Notes: a model not told the origin generated them from the sequence alone. A stretch of 64,000 nt of DNA from Oceanitalea stevensii (GCF_014837105.1 NZ_JACSPO010000005.1:1-64000), one strand, 5' to 3'; counted from the first letter of the stretch, positions 18,101-26,123 are shown. Translations and numbers: made by a program.

Positions 18101-18844
18101 GGTCTGGTCCCCGAAGATCTGCGGGGAGGCCATCGGCAGGTCGGCGTACCAGTCGTAGAAGGACAGCACGTTGCCGCCCATGAGGGAGAGGAAACGGGTG
18201 CCGGCGCCGTAGGAGACCTGCGACATCGCGGGGATGACGGTGAAGCCGGCCAGCCGGTCCGGGCCGTACTGCTTGGTCGTGTAGACGTGGGCGGCGGCCA
18301 TGATCTCCATGACCTCCTCCCACTGGGCGCGCACGAGGCCGCCGCGGCCGCGGGCCTTCTTGTAGCTGCGTGATCGCTCGGGGTCCTCGACGACGTCGGC
18401 CCACGCGAGCACGGGGTCACCCAGGCGCGCCTTGGCCTCGCGGTAGTAGCCCAGGAGCTTCCCGCGCACGTAGGGGTACCGCACGCGGGTGGGCGAGTAG
18501 GTGTACCAGCTGAAGGCGGCGCCGCGCGGGCAGCCGCGGGGCTCGTACTCCGGCTTGTCCGGGCCCGTGGTGGGGTAGTCGGTCTGCTGGGCCTCCCACG
18601 TGATGATGCCGTCCTTGACGTACACCTTCCACGAGCAGGAGCCGGTGCAGTTGACGCCGTGGGTGGAGCGGACGACCTTGTCGTGGCTCCAGCGGTCGCG
18701 GTAGAAGGAGTCGCCCTCCCGCCCGCCCTTGAGGAAGAGGCGGGACAGGTCCTCGGAGGCCTCCCCGCGGCGCAGGAAGGTCCCGAGCTTGAGCAGCGCG
18801 TCGGTGGCCGCGGTCTGCGGCTTCTCCGGTCTCGTCGTCGTCAT
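15101..18844 (-). CDS. narG: Respiratory nitrate reductase alpha subunit
   Basis: Catalytic subunit of 1247 residues that reduces nitrate to nitrite with a bis-MGD molybdenum cofactor. FS0 ligands are visible as H62, C66, C70 and C105 (HGVNCTGSCSW, GCPRGAA). The segment NVLSFYDWYADLPMA contains the region of the molybdenum-coordinating aspartate. No twin-arginine signal is seen, as normal for cytoplasmic-side NarG. ATG 18844 has GGAAAGGA upstream and overlaps the narK stop by 4 bp; the much longer open frame upstream is a narK shadow. Length is standard. Confidence 0.97.
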   Translation of the reverse strand: MTTTRPEKPQTAATDALLKLGTFLRRGEASEDLSRLFLKGGREGDSFYRDRWSHDKVVRSTHGVNCTGSCSWKVYVKDGIITWEAQQTDYPTTGPDKPEYEPRGCPRGAAFSWYTYSPTRVRYPYVRGKLLGYYREAKARLGDPVLAWADVVEDPERSRSYKKARGRGGLVRAQWEEVMEIMAAAHVYTTKQYGPDRLAGFTVIPAMSQVSYGAGTRFLSLMGGNVLSFYDWYADLPMASPQIFGDQTDVPESADWFDAGYLIMWGSNIPVTRTPDAHFMVEARYRGQKVVGISPDYADNTKFADEWLAVHPGTDGALAMGMGHVILREFHVDDPEPYFTDYVTRYTDSPFLVSLEERDGAYVPGKFLTAADLPEHAGTENAAFKTVMMDDDGAPFVPKGTLGDRFGDEGKGRWNLDLEGHDPLLSVQGEGAGAVEVLLPRFDVAPGQETGEVGLHVGGTGVLRRGVPVREVGGRLVTTVFDLLLAQYGVSRPGLPGEWPAGYEDATQPGTPAWAAEHSGVPISAVIRIGREFADNARRSKGRSMIVMGAGTNHYFHSDTIYRAMIALVQLTGCQGVNGGGWAHYVGQEKVRPITGFQQYAFGLDWQRPTRHMISTAFWYLGTEQWRYDGLPAQTLTSPLATGKLEGMTTADTLVEATKRGWVPSFPTFNRNPLDLTDEAQAAGKEVAEHIVDELREGRLRYAVEDPGAPENFPRVLTVWRSNILGSSGKGNEYFIKHLLGAESSVRGEQSPPGRRPSSMVWREEAAEGKLDLLTTIDFRNTSTTIYSDIVLPAATWYEKHDISTTDMHPFVNSFNPAISPPWQTRTDFRIFQDLAGKVSELSVGHLGARRDVIAAPLNHDTADALATPHGAVAPLGETPLVPGVTMPKLITVERDYTKTLAKFNALGPLTDTLGMQTKGVKFMPDKEVADLAARNGRVVSGIAKGRPSLDKDTKAIEMILALSGTTNGRLATQGFEDMEKRTGTRLADLAAESESVRVTFTDAQTRPTSVVTSPEWSGSETGGRRYTAFSTNVERLKPWHTLTGRMHFYLDHDWMEEMGETLPVYRPPLDMHRLYGDAVPGDTTPTGDPAAAGHAEVAVRYLTPHSKWSIHSEYQDNLFMLSLSRGGSNIWMSPQDADKIGVRDNEWIEAYNRNGVVVARAVVSHRMPEGTVYMHHATERVVDVPVAETSGQRGGIHNSLTRVLMKPSHLIGGYAQLAYAFNYTGPTGNQRDEVTVIRRRSQEVQY

Positions 18845-20073
18845 CGCGTGGTCCTTTCCGTGGTCGGTCGGGAGGCGCGGCGGACCGGCCACCAGCAGAA
18901 GGCGGCGACGCCCAGCGCGCTGAGCGCGAGGAGGGCGAAGCCGAGGGTGTAGGCGTCGGTCGCGCCGTAGACGGCGCCCATGACGAGGGGCGGGAAGAAG
19001 CCGCCGAGGCCACCGGCCGCGCCGACGATGCCCGTCACCGAGCCGACCGTCCCGGGCGGCGCGACCCGCGCGACGAGCGCGAAGCAGGCGCCGGAGGCCG
19101 CCCCCAGTGTGGCGGCCATCGCGAGGAAGGCCACCGTGCCCGCGGGGAGCAGCTCCAGGCGCAGCGCGGCGAGCACGGCCATCGCTCCGGCGACGACGAA
19201 GCACACGGTGAGGACCGGGACCGGGTGGAAGCGGTCGGACAGCCAGCCGCCGATCGGCCGCGCGACGACGGCGAGCACGATGAAGCCGGCGGTGCGGAAG
19301 GACGCGTCGGAGCGGTCGAGGCCGAAGTCGTTGATGAGGTAGGTCGGCAGGTAGACGCTGAAGGCGACGAACCCGCCGAAACCCATCGCGTAGATGAGCG
19401 AGAGCTGGAGGGTGGCAGGGATCTTCAGGGTGGTCCACGTGCGGCGCAGCATCGAGTCGGTGGACGCCGGCGGGCGGGCGGGCGAGTCACGGAGCACGAC
19501 CCAGGCGACGACGGCGTACACGGCGAGGACGACGGCGACGAGCACGTAGGGGGCGGGACGGCCGTAGTCGTCGGCGATGTTGACGGTGGTGAAGGCGGCG
19601 ACGGCGGTGCCCGCCGTGCCCATCCCGAAGATCCCCAGGGCCAGGCCGCGGCGCGCCGGCGGGTACCAGGCGTTGACGAAGGGCACCCCGACGGCGAACG
19701 CGGTGCCGCCGATCCCGAGGAAGAACCCGCCGATGATGAGCATCGCGAAGCTGTTGGCGACGAAGCCGACGAAAAGCGTCGGGATGATCGTCACGAGGCT
19801 GACGGCCGGGAACATCACGCGTGCGCCGAAGCGGTCGGTGAGGGCGCCGACGGGAATTCGCCCGAGCGAGCCGACGATGACCGGCACGGCGACGACGACC
19901 GAGACCTGGAAGGCGGTGAGGTCGAGCTCCCCGCCGTAGGTGTTGCCCAGCGGGGCGATGAGGTTCCAGGCCCAGAAGTTCACCAGGAAACCCACGGTGG
20001 CCAGCGCGAGCATGAGACCCGGTGACCGGGCGGCACCCTCCGCCTGCCTCGTTGCGACGTCGTCCGTGCTCAC
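18841..20073 (-). CDS. narK: Nitrate/nitrite transporter
   Basis: Major-facilitator protein of 410 residues with about 12 membrane helices. LGRIPVGALTDRFGARVMF carries the MFS loop 2-3 motif, and GFFLGIGGTAFAVGVPFVNAWYPPARRGLALGIFGMG is the NarK-type nitrate signature. The start is GTG 20073, with GGGAGGG a few bases before. It is the first gene of the nar operon, so uptake of nitrate and export of nitrite are produced together with the enzyme. Confidence 0.94.
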   Translation of the reverse strand: MSTDDVATRQAEGAARSPGLMLALATVGFLVNFWAWNLIAPLGNTYGGELDLTAFQVSVVVAVPVIVGSLGRIPVGALTDRFGARVMFPAVSLVTIIPTLFVGFVANSFAMLIIGGFFLGIGGTAFAVGVPFVNAWYPPARRGLALGIFGMGTAGTAVAAFTTVNIADDYGRPAPYVLVAVVLAVYAVVAWVVLRDSPARPPASTDSMLRRTWTTLKIPATLQLSLIYAMGFGGFVAFSVYLPTYLINDFGLDRSDASFRTAGFIVLAVVARPIGGWLSDRFHPVPVLTVCFVVAGAMAVLAALRLELLPAGTVAFLAMAATLGAASGACFALVARVAPPGTVGSVTGIVGAAGGLGGFFPPLVMGAVYGATDAYTLGFALLALSALGVAAFCWWPVRRASRPTTERTTR

Positions 20074-20110
20074 GTGCCCTCCCGTCCGGGCGGGCCGAGC
20101 GACCTGCCCC

Positions 20111-20161
20111 GGGGCCGATTATGCACGCGTTTCTCGGTGCTTGACCTCCCCCTTGAGCACC
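20111..20161 (-). promoter_or_regulatory. Candidate nar promoter and activator site
   Basis: On the minus strand, CATAAT (20123-20118, preceded by TG) is a good -10 candidate 45 bp before narK. Centred about 38-41 bp upstream of the expected start lies an inverted repeat with arms GGTGCT and AGCACC (20136-20161), holding TTGA half-sites. That position suits a class II activator such as a Crp/Fnr-family protein. The rest of the 123-bp gap (20074-20196) shows nothing else clear. Confidence 0.4.
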
Positions 20162-20196
20162 ATTTCAGTTATGGGCCACGGGCATGACTTTAAGGT

Positions 20197-20820
20197 TCAT
20201 TCGACCGAGTGGTCGGTGGTATTTCTCCCGGTATTTCTCCGGAGGTAGTCGGCGCGGTCCGCCCACGTGTCGATGTCGCGCACCTCACCCTCCGCGGCCG
20301 GGACCGCGAGGAGCCGCAGCGGGCCCACCAGGGCCCGCACCGGCGCGCCGCGCACCCCGCCGGCAGCGGCGACGGACGCGACGGCGGCCTCGAGCGCGGA
20401 GCGCACGTAGAGCCCCAGCAGCCACTGCTCGCGCCCCCCGTCGTCGCTCAGCACCACCCCGTCCACGTCGGTGCCCCGTTCCTCCGCCGCGGCGAGCAGG
20501 CGCGGCACGGCGGCCGCGGCCCCCGGCAGGTCGCAGGCGAGCACGAGGACGAGCGCCTCCCCCTCCCCCAGCGCACGCAGACCGGCGACGACCCCGGCGA
20601 CCGGCCCGCCGTGGGGCGGGTCCTCCAGGGTGCGGGTCACGCCGTCGGGCACGGGCACCGCCTCGGGCGCGACGACGACGACGCGGCTCGCCGCCGCCGT
20701 CGCGTCGAGCACGTGGTCGAGCAGGCGCCGTCCCCCGACCTCGACCTGCGGCTTGAGCACCCCACCGAGCCGCCGCCCGGTCCCCCCGGCCAGCACGACG
20801 GCGTCGTGGGCTAGGACCAC
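20197..20820 (-). CDS. mobA: Molybdenum cofactor guanylyltransferase (MobA-like)
   Basis: Nucleotidyltransferase of 207 residues expected to convert Mo-molybdopterin plus GTP to the guanine dinucleotide used by NarG. The N-terminal LAGGTGRRLGG motif binds nucleotide, and VLVLACDLPG carries the metal-binding aspartate. It starts at GTG 20820 and overlaps moeA by 10 bp; no other start fits before the LAGG motif. It is the last gene of moeZ-moeA-mobA. The C-terminal half is variable, so cytidylyl specificity cannot be fully excluded. Confidence 0.88.
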   Translation of the reverse strand: MVLAHDAVVLAGGTGRRLGGVLKPQVEVGGRRLLDHVLDATAAASRVVVVAPEAVPVPDGVTRTLEDPPHGGPVAGVVAGLRALGEGEALVLVLACDLPGAAAAVPRLLAAAEERGTDVDGVVLSDDGGREQWLLGLYVRSALEAAVASVAAAGGVRGAPVRALVGPLRLLAVPAAEGEVRDIDTWADRADYLRRNTGRNTTDHSVE

Positions 20821-22031
20821 CGGAGCAGCCCGACCTTGTCCCCGGGGGCGACGGCGTCGACGTCCTCCGCGACGACGGCGAGCGCCTGCGCGGCCGCGAG
20901 GGAGGCGACGAGGTGGGAGCCGGACCCGCCCGCGGTGGCGGGACGCACGGAGGGCACCGGGCCGTCGTCGACGAGGACCGGCAGGTACTGGCGCCGGCCG
21001 GGCGGGCAGCGCCAGCCGACGGCCGCGCGGGCGGTGGCGAGCGGCACGCGCGCGGGCTGCCCGAGCAGCCGCCGCAGGGCGGGGGCCACGTGGACGTGGA
21101 AGGAGACCATGACGCTCACCGGGTTGCCGGGCAGCGCGAAGACCGGCACCCGTCCCCCGAGCAGCCCGAAGCCCTGCGGCTTGCCGGGCTGCATCGCCAC
21201 GGTGGTGAAGTCGAGCTCGTCGGTCAGCGCCGCCTTGACGACGTCCTTGGTGCCGACGCTGACGCCGCCGGAGGTGACGAGCGCGTCGAGGCCGGGCAGC
21301 GCCGCCTCGACGACCCCGCGCAGCGCCTCGGGGTCGTCACCGACGGACCCGAGCGGGACGGGCTGCCCGCCCGCCTCCCGCACGAGGCCCGCGACGAGCA
21401 GGCTGTTGGAGTCGGGGATGCGGCCGGGCCCGGGGTCGGTGCCGGGCGGGCACAGCTCGTCGCCGGTGGCGAGCACGCCGACCCGCGGGCGCGGGTGGAC
21501 GTCGAGCTCGCCGTGCCCCGCGGAGACGGCGGCGGACAGGTGCGTGGCGGCCAGGACCGTCCCGGCGCCGAGGACGACGTCTCCCGGGCGGACGTCCTCC
21601 CCGCGGCGGCGCACGTGCGCACCGGGTGCGGGCGCGCGGCGGAGGAGCACCCGGTCGGGCAGGGCGGTGGCGCCGGGCGGCTGGTCACTGAGCTCGACGG
21701 GCACGACGGCGTCCGCGCCGGGCGGCAGCGGCGCACCCGTCATGATCCGCACGGCCCGTCCCGCGCCCACGGGCGTGGGCTCGGTCGTGCCGGCGGGGAC
21801 GTCGCCGTCCACCGGCAGTGCCACGGGCGAGTCCTCCGCGGCGCCGGCGAGGTCGGCGGCCCGGACGGCGAAGCCGTCCATCGCGGAGTTGTCGAAGGGC
21901 GGCACCGCGAGCACCGCGGTGACGTCCTGCGCGAGCCGCAGCCCGTGGGCCTCCGCGACCGGCACGCGCCGCGGGGCCAGCGGCTCGACCTGGCCGAGCA
22001 CGCGCTCCTGGTACTCCTCGACGGTGATCAC
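20811..22031 (-). CDS. moeA: Molybdopterin molybdenumtransferase
   Basis: A 406-residue MoeA that inserts molybdate into adenylated molybdopterin. It has PPFDNSAMDGFAVRAADL near residue 45, VRIMTGAPLPPGADAVVPVE, the MoCF-like TGDELCPPGT, VTSGGVSVGTKDVVK and LPGNPVSVMVSF, all canonical. GTG 22031 is chosen because GAGGGG lies 7 nt upstream; the longer frame to 22082 only overlaps moeZ. Eleven bases separate it from the moeZ stop. Confidence 0.94.
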   Translation of the reverse strand: MITVEEYQERVLGQVEPLAPRRVPVAEAHGLRLAQDVTAVLAVPPFDNSAMDGFAVRAADLAGAAEDSPVALPVDGDVPAGTTEPTPVGAGRAVRIMTGAPLPPGADAVVPVELSDQPPGATALPDRVLLRRAPAPGAHVRRRGEDVRPGDVVLGAGTVLAATHLSAAVSAGHGELDVHPRPRVGVLATGDELCPPGTDPGPGRIPDSNSLLVAGLVREAGGQPVPLGSVGDDPEALRGVVEAALPGLDALVTSGGVSVGTKDVVKAALTDELDFTTVAMQPGKPQGFGLLGGRVPVFALPGNPVSVMVSFHVHVAPALRRLLGQPARVPLATARAAVGWRCPPGRRQYLPVLVDDGPVPSVRPATAGGSGSHLVASLAAAQALAVVAEDVDAVAPGDKVGLLRWS

Positions 22032-22042
22032 GGGCAGTCCCC

Positions 22043-23281
22043 TCAGTAGACCGGCAGGCTCGGGTCGACGTCGGCCACCCACGCACGGACGCCGCCGTCG
22101 AGGTTCGTGACGTCGGTGTACCCGGCCCCGAGCAGGATGCGCTGGGCCTGCGCCGAGCGCCCGCCCGACAGGCAGTGGACGACGACGGCGGTGCCCGGCT
22201 CGACCCCGACCGCCGCGGCCGCGAGCGGGTCGGCGACGAGCCGCTCGAGCGGGACGGTGACCGCGCCGGGGATCTGGACGATGGCCCGCTCGGTCGGCTC
22301 CCGGACGTCGAGGAGGACGAAGTGGTCATCCCCGCGCTCGCGGGCGGCGAGCCGGGCGGCGAGGTCGCGGGCGGTGAGCGTGGGACCGGTCTCGTCGGCG
22401 GCCGGCTCCGGCTCGGCGGCGAGGACCGCGGCGGCGTGGGCGGTGACGGGCAGCCCGAGCGGGTCGTAGCCGAGCTCGGCGCGGGAGGACGGGACGAGGG
22501 GGCGCGGCTGCGGACGCAGCGGCAGCTCGCTCCACCGGGCGGCGAGGACGTCGAGGACGGCCACCCGTCCGAGGAGCGGCTCGCCGACGCCGGTGACGAG
22601 CTTGACCGCCTCGGCCGCCATGAGGGAGCCGACCTGGCCGCACATCGCCCCGAGCACCCCGGCCTGCCCGCACGAGGGCGTCGCGCCCGGCGGCGGCGGG
22701 GCGGGGAAGAGGTCGCGCAGCGTCACCGCGGGGTAGCCGGCGTCCCGGGGCGGGCGGGACCAGAAGACCGCGACCTGCGCGTCGAAGCGCAGGATCGAGC
22801 CCCACACGAGCGGCAGGCCGAGGTCCGCGCAGACGTCGGCGACGAGGTAGCGGGTGGGGAAGTTGTCGGTGCCGTCGAGGACGAGGTCGTAGCCGCCGAT
22901 GACCTCGCGGGCGTTGGTCGCGTCCAGCCGGAGGTGGTGGCGGGTCACGGCGACGTCGTCGTTGAGGGCACGGACGTGCTCGGCGGCCGAGTCGACCTTG
23001 GGCCGCCCGACGTCCGCCGTCGTGTGGAGCACCTGACGCTGGAGGTTGGTGGCCTCGACGACGTCGTCGTCGACGATCCCGACGTGCCCGACGCCCGCGG
23101 CGGCGAGGTAGTGGAGGATCGGCGAGCCGAGCCCGCCGGCGCCCATGACGAGCACCCGCGCCGCCCGCAGCCGGCGCTGCCCGAGCTCCCCGAGCTGCTC
23201 GAGCAGCAGGTGGCGGGAGTAGCGCAGCACCTGCTCGCGCTCGAGCGGGGGACCCGGCGGGACGAGCGGCGGGAGTGGCAT
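22043..23281 (-). CDS. moeZ: MoeB/ThiF adenylyltransferase with rhodanese domain (MoeZ)
   Basis: A 412-residue two-domain protein. The N-terminal E1-like domain (about 15-260) has the nucleotide motif GAGGLGSP and TNLQRQ, and activates the C-terminal glycine of a sulfur carrier such as MoaD. The C-terminal rhodanese domain (about 305-410) has the active-site loop CLSGGRS, which carries persulfide sulfur. Together they form the thiocarboxylate on MoaD. ATG 23281 is preferred to an in-frame GTG at 23290 because TACAGT lies 7 nt before it. The paired CxxC zinc site of E. coli MoeB is not complete. Confidence 0.92.
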   Translation of the reverse strand: MPLPPLVPPGPPLEREQVLRYSRHLLLEQLGELGQRRLRAARVLVMGAGGLGSPILHYLAAAGVGHVGIVDDDVVEATNLQRQVLHTTADVGRPKVDSAAEHVRALNDDVAVTRHHLRLDATNAREVIGGYDLVLDGTDNFPTRYLVADVCADLGLPLVWGSILRFDAQVAVFWSRPPRDAGYPAVTLRDLFPAPPPPGATPSCGQAGVLGAMCGQVGSLMAAEAVKLVTGVGEPLLGRVAVLDVLAARWSELPLRPQPRPLVPSSRAELGYDPLGLPVTAHAAAVLAAEPEPAADETGPTLTARDLAARLAARERGDDHFVLLDVREPTERAIVQIPGAVTVPLERLVADPLAAAAVGVEPGTAVVVHCLSGGRSAQAQRILLGAGYTDVTNLDGGVRAWVADVDPSLPVY

Positions 23282-23288
23282 GGGCCCC

Positions 23289-23294
23289 ACTGTA
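23289..23294 (-). promoter_or_regulatory. Candidate -10 box of moeZ-moeA-mobA (leaderless)
   Basis: TACAGT on the minus strand lies 7 nt before ATG 23281 and matches TANNNT. The spacing predicts a transcript starting at the start codon. The 86-bp gap to divergent moaC holds no other clear signal; moaC also begins GGGCCCATG but lacks an equally good box. Confidence 0.45.
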
Positions 23295-23367
23295 GGAGGC
23301 CGCTGCGAGCGCCGGGCACGTCGAACGTCCCGTGCCCCGCGGCGGGGAACGGTGAGACGCTGGGCCC

Positions 23368-23853
23368 ATGACCTTCACCCACCTCGACCCCAGCGGTCAC
23401 GCGCGGATGGTCGACGTCACCGAGAAGAGCCCGACGGTCCGCGCCGCGACCGCCACCGGCCGGGTGCGCTGCTCCCCCGAGCTGGTCCGCACCCTGCGCA
23501 AGGGCACGGTGCCCAAGGGCGACGTCCTCGCCGTCGCCCGGGTCGCGGGCATCGCGGCCGCCAAGCGCACCCCCGAGCTGCTGCCGCTCGCCCACGTCAT
23601 CGGCGTGCACGGCGTGACGGTGGACGTCGAGGTCGAGGACGACGGCGTCGCGATCACCGCGACCGTCCGCACCGCGGACCGCACCGGGGTGGAGATGGAG
23701 GCGCTGACGGCGGTGAGCGTCGCGGCGCTCAACGTCGTCGACATGGTCAAGGGGCTGGACCGCTCGGTGACGATCACCGACGTCCAGCTGGTGGCGAAGT
23801 CCGGTGGCCGCTCGGGTGAGTGGCGCCGGCCCGGCACGGAGGAGGCACGATGA
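23368..23853 (+). CDS. moaC: Cyclic pyranopterin monophosphate synthase
   Basis: A 161-residue MoaC which, acting after MoaA, forms cyclic pyranopterin monophosphate, the first isolable intermediate of molybdenum cofactor. Conserved features are MVDVTEKSPTVRAATA near the N-terminus, KRTPELLPLAH, GVEMEALTAVSVAALNVVDM and KGLDRSVTI. It overlaps moaD by 4 bp (ATGA) and is divergent from moeZ. Confidence 0.96.
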   Translation: MTFTHLDPSGHARMVDVTEKSPTVRAATATGRVRCSPELVRTLRKGTVPKGDVLAVARVAGIAAAKRTPELLPLAHVIGVHGVTVDVEVEDDGVAITATVRTADRTGVEMEALTAVSVAALNVVDMVKGLDRSVTITDVQLVAKSGGRSGEWRRPGTEEAR

Positions 23854-24086
23854 GCACGGTGCGGTACTTCGCGGCAGCCGCCGAGGCGGCCGGACGCGAG
23901 CAGGAGCCGGTCGAGCCGGCGAGCGTGGGCGAGCTGCGGGCCGCCCTGGCCGAGCGGCACGGCGAGCGCCTGGGGCGGGTGCTCGAGCGGTGCTCGGTGC
24001 TCGTCAACGGCGTCCGCAGCGAGGACGACGCCCCGGTCGCCGCGGGCGACGTCGTCGACGTCCTGCCGCCCTTCGCCGGCGGCTGA
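23850..24086 (+). CDS. moaD: Molybdopterin synthase sulfur carrier subunit
   Basis: A 78-residue ubiquitin-fold protein ending in FAGG, the di-glycine needed for adenylation and thiocarboxylation. It carries sulfur to MoaE for dithiolene formation. Start ATG 23850 is preceded by GGAGGAGG and overlaps the moaC stop. A longer in-frame start at 23820 lies inside moaC and is not needed for the fold. Confidence 0.93.
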   Translation: MSTVRYFAAAAEAAGREQEPVEPASVGELRAALAERHGERLGRVLERCSVLVNGVRSEDDAPVAAGDVVDVLPPFAGG

Positions 24087-24187
24087 CCCAGAGCCCCCAG
24101 AACTCCCCATATGACCGATTCCTGCGACAAGGAAGCGCTCTCCGATCGCAGGGATCGCCCATGTGCGGGGGTCGGGGTGGGGGGCGG

Positions 24188-25210
24188 TCAGCCGCCGATG
24201 GCGCTCATGGGGCGGTCGGGCTGGAGGAAGCCGGGGTCGTTGATCCCGTGGCCCGGCAGCTTGCCGGTGATGCAGCGGTGGAGCACGCGGGCGAGGTCGT
24301 CGTCGCTGCCGCCGCCGCGCAGCGGGGTGAGGAGGTCGGACTCCTCCCGGGAGAACAGGCAGTTGCGCAGCTGACCGTCGGCGGTGATCCGCACGCGGTC
24401 GCAGGTCCCGCAGAAGGGCTTGGTCACCGAGCGGATGACGCCCACGCTCGTGGGCCCGGCGTCGAGGAGGAAGCGCTCGGCCGGCGCGGAGGCACGGCCG
24501 GGCAGCGGCGTGAGGGTGAACTCCGTGGCGAGCCGGTCGAGGATCTCCTCACCGGTGACCATCCTGACCCGCGACCACACGTGCCCGGCGTCCAGCGGCA
24601 TCTGCTCGATGAAGCGCAGCTCCAGACCCCGCTCGACGGCGAAGCGGGCGAGGTCGACGATCTCGTCCTCGTTGACGTCCCGCATCGCGACGGTGTTGAT
24701 CTTGATGGGCGCCAGGCCGGCGTCGCGGGCGGCCTCGATGCCGTCGAGGACGTCGGTGAAGCGGTCGCGCCGGGTGAGCTCGTGGAAGCGGTCCGCCCGC
24801 AGGGTGTCGAGACTGATGTTGACGCGCAGCAGGCCGGCGTCCGCCAGGCCCTGCGCCAGCTTGGGCAGCAGCAGCCCGTTCGTCGTCATCGACAGCTCGA
24901 GCGGCCCCGCCGGTCCGGCGACCCGCGCCAGCCGGGCGACGACGTCGACGACGTCCTTGCGCAGCAGCGGCTCCCCGCCGGTGAGCCGGACCGTGGCGAT
25001 CCCGAGCGCCGCCGCGACCTCGGCCACCCGGACGAGCTCGTCGGTCGTGAGGATGGAGTCGCGGTGCAGCCACGGCACGCCCTCGGCCGGCATGCAGTAC
25101 GTGCACCGCAGCGAGCACTTGTCGGTGAGGGAGATGCGCAGGTCGGTGTGCACGCGGCCGAAGCGGTCGACCAGCGGCCGGCGCAGCTCGGGGGAGATCG
25201 TCACGCTCAT
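24188..25210 (-). CDS. moaA: GTP 3',8-cyclase (radical SAM)
   Basis: A 340-residue radical SAM enzyme that starts molybdenum cofactor synthesis from GTP. The N-terminal cluster motif is CSLRCTYC (C32, C36, C39); the C-terminal cluster lies in FCGTCDRVRITADGQLRNC. The protein ends SAIGG, the conserved di-glycine that enters the active site. ATG 25210 overlaps the moaE stop (ATGA). The 101-bp gap to convergent moaD holds only a weak 7-bp inverted repeat (CCTGCGA/TCGCAGG near 24122-24154). Confidence 0.96.
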   Translation of the reverse strand: MSVTISPELRRPLVDRFGRVHTDLRISLTDKCSLRCTYCMPAEGVPWLHRDSILTTDELVRVAEVAAALGIATVRLTGGEPLLRKDVVDVVARLARVAGPAGPLELSMTTNGLLLPKLAQGLADAGLLRVNISLDTLRADRFHELTRRDRFTDVLDGIEAARDAGLAPIKINTVAMRDVNEDEIVDLARFAVERGLELRFIEQMPLDAGHVWSRVRMVTGEEILDRLATEFTLTPLPGRASAPAERFLLDAGPTSVGVIRSVTKPFCGTCDRVRITADGQLRNCLFSREESDLLTPLRGGGSDDDLARVLHRCITGKLPGHGINDPGFLQPDRPMSAIGG

Positions 25211-25635
25211 GCCGATCCCACCCACGTGTGGCTGCCGTCGTCCAGGACCTGCTTCTTCCACACGGGCAGCCGGGCCTTGACCTGCTCGACGAGCTCGCGG
25301 CACACGGTGAAGGCGAGGTCGCGGTGGGAGCTGGCGGCGCAGGCGAGGATCGCGACGTCGCCCACGTCGAGGACGCCGGTGCGGTGGCTGACCGCGACGC
25401 GGACGTCGTCGTGCGCGGCGACGACCTCCGCCGCGATCTGCGCGAGGGCCTGTGCGGCGTCCGGGTGGGCGCTGTACTCGAGCCGGACGACGGGCCCCGC
25501 GGCGTCAGGGCTGTGGTCGCGGACCTGCCCGGTGAAGGTGGCGACGGCGCCCGTGGCGGAGGTCGACACGGCGGCGAGGTGGGCCGCCAGGTCCAGCGGC
25601 TCCTCGCTCATCGCGGTGAGCATGACGTCCCCCAT
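25207..25635 (-). CDS. moaE: Molybdopterin synthase catalytic subunit
   Basis: A 142-residue MoaE that adds two sulfurs from MoaD to the pyranopterin. GAVATFTGQVRDHSP, RLEYSAHPDAA, HRTGVLDVGDVAILACAASSHR and LPVWKKQVLDDGSHTWV match the family, including the active-site lysines. It overlaps mog and moaA by 1 and 4 bp, giving a mog-moaE-moaA unit. Confidence 0.95.
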   Translation of the reverse strand: MGDVMLTAMSEEPLDLAAHLAAVSTSATGAVATFTGQVRDHSPDAAGPVVRLEYSAHPDAAQALAQIAAEVVAAHDDVRVAVSHRTGVLDVGDVAILACAASSHRDLAFTVCRELVEQVKARLPVWKKQVLDDGSHTWVGSA

Positions 25636-26111
25636 CAGTGGTCGCCCCCGTCCAGCTGGTCGAGGATGTGGCCCAGGAGCGGGCCGACGACGGCGACCGT
25701 GTCGCTCACCCCGCCCGTGCTGCCCGGCGCGTTGACGACGACGGCGCTCCCCACGGTGCCGACGAGCCCACGGCTGAGGACGGCGGCGGGTGCGGTCCCG
25801 TGACGGCGTACGGCCTCGGCGACCCCGGTGAGCTCGCGCTCGAGCAGCGGGCCGGTGGCCTCGGGGGTGCGGTCGGTGGGGCTCACGCCCGTGCCTCCGG
25901 TGGTGAGGACGACCCGGGCGCCGTCGGCGAGCGCGGTCCGCAGCGCCTCACGCACGGGCTCCTCGCCGTCCGGCACGACGCGCACGGGCCCGACGGCGCA
26001 GCCGAGATCGGCGAGCAGCCGTACGGCGAGGGGGCCGGACTCGTCCGTGCGCTCCCCCCGGCTGCACCGGGTGGAGACGGTGAGGACCGTCGCGGGCACG
26101 TTGTCCAGCAT
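25635..26111 (-). CDS. mog: MogA/MoaB-family molybdopterin adenylyltransferase
   Basis: A 158-residue protein that adenylates molybdopterin before molybdenum insertion by MoeA. The motif VVLTTGGTGVSPTDRTPEAT is the cofactor-binding loop of the MoCF fold, and VNAPGSTGGVSD a second conserved loop. TAGCCT lies 6 nt before ATG 26111, so the transcript is probably leaderless. It is the first gene of mog-moaE-moaA. Confidence 0.93.
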   Translation of the reverse strand: MLDNVPATVLTVSTRCSRGERTDESGPLAVRLLADLGCAVGPVRVVPDGEEPVREALRTALADGARVVLTTGGTGVSPTDRTPEATGPLLERELTGVAEAVRRHGTAPAAVLSRGLVGTVGSAVVVNAPGSTGGVSDTVAVVGPLLGHILDQLDGGDH

Positions 26112-26117
26112 TCCGCC

Positions 26118-26123
26118 AGGCTA
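26118..26123 (-). promoter_or_regulatory. Candidate -10 box of mog-moaE-moaA (leaderless)
   Basis: TAGCCT on the minus strand, 6 nt before ATG 26111. It matches TANNNT at leaderless spacing; no clear -35 hexamer. On the other strand of the same gap TACGAT (near 26185) could serve the next gene, which has its own ribosome site. Confidence 0.4.

Noticed and set aside
10192..20073. Composite transposon carrying the nar operon
   Set aside because: Only one insertion sequence is present; its own inverted repeats and target duplication are complete and do not include nar.
22031..22082. Upstream start of moeA at 22082
   Set aside because: It lies inside moeZ; GTG 22031 has a good ribosome site and starts the conserved domain.
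24112..24160. Terminator between moaD and moaA
   Set aside because: Only a 7-bp stem with a 19-base loop is found; too weak to call.
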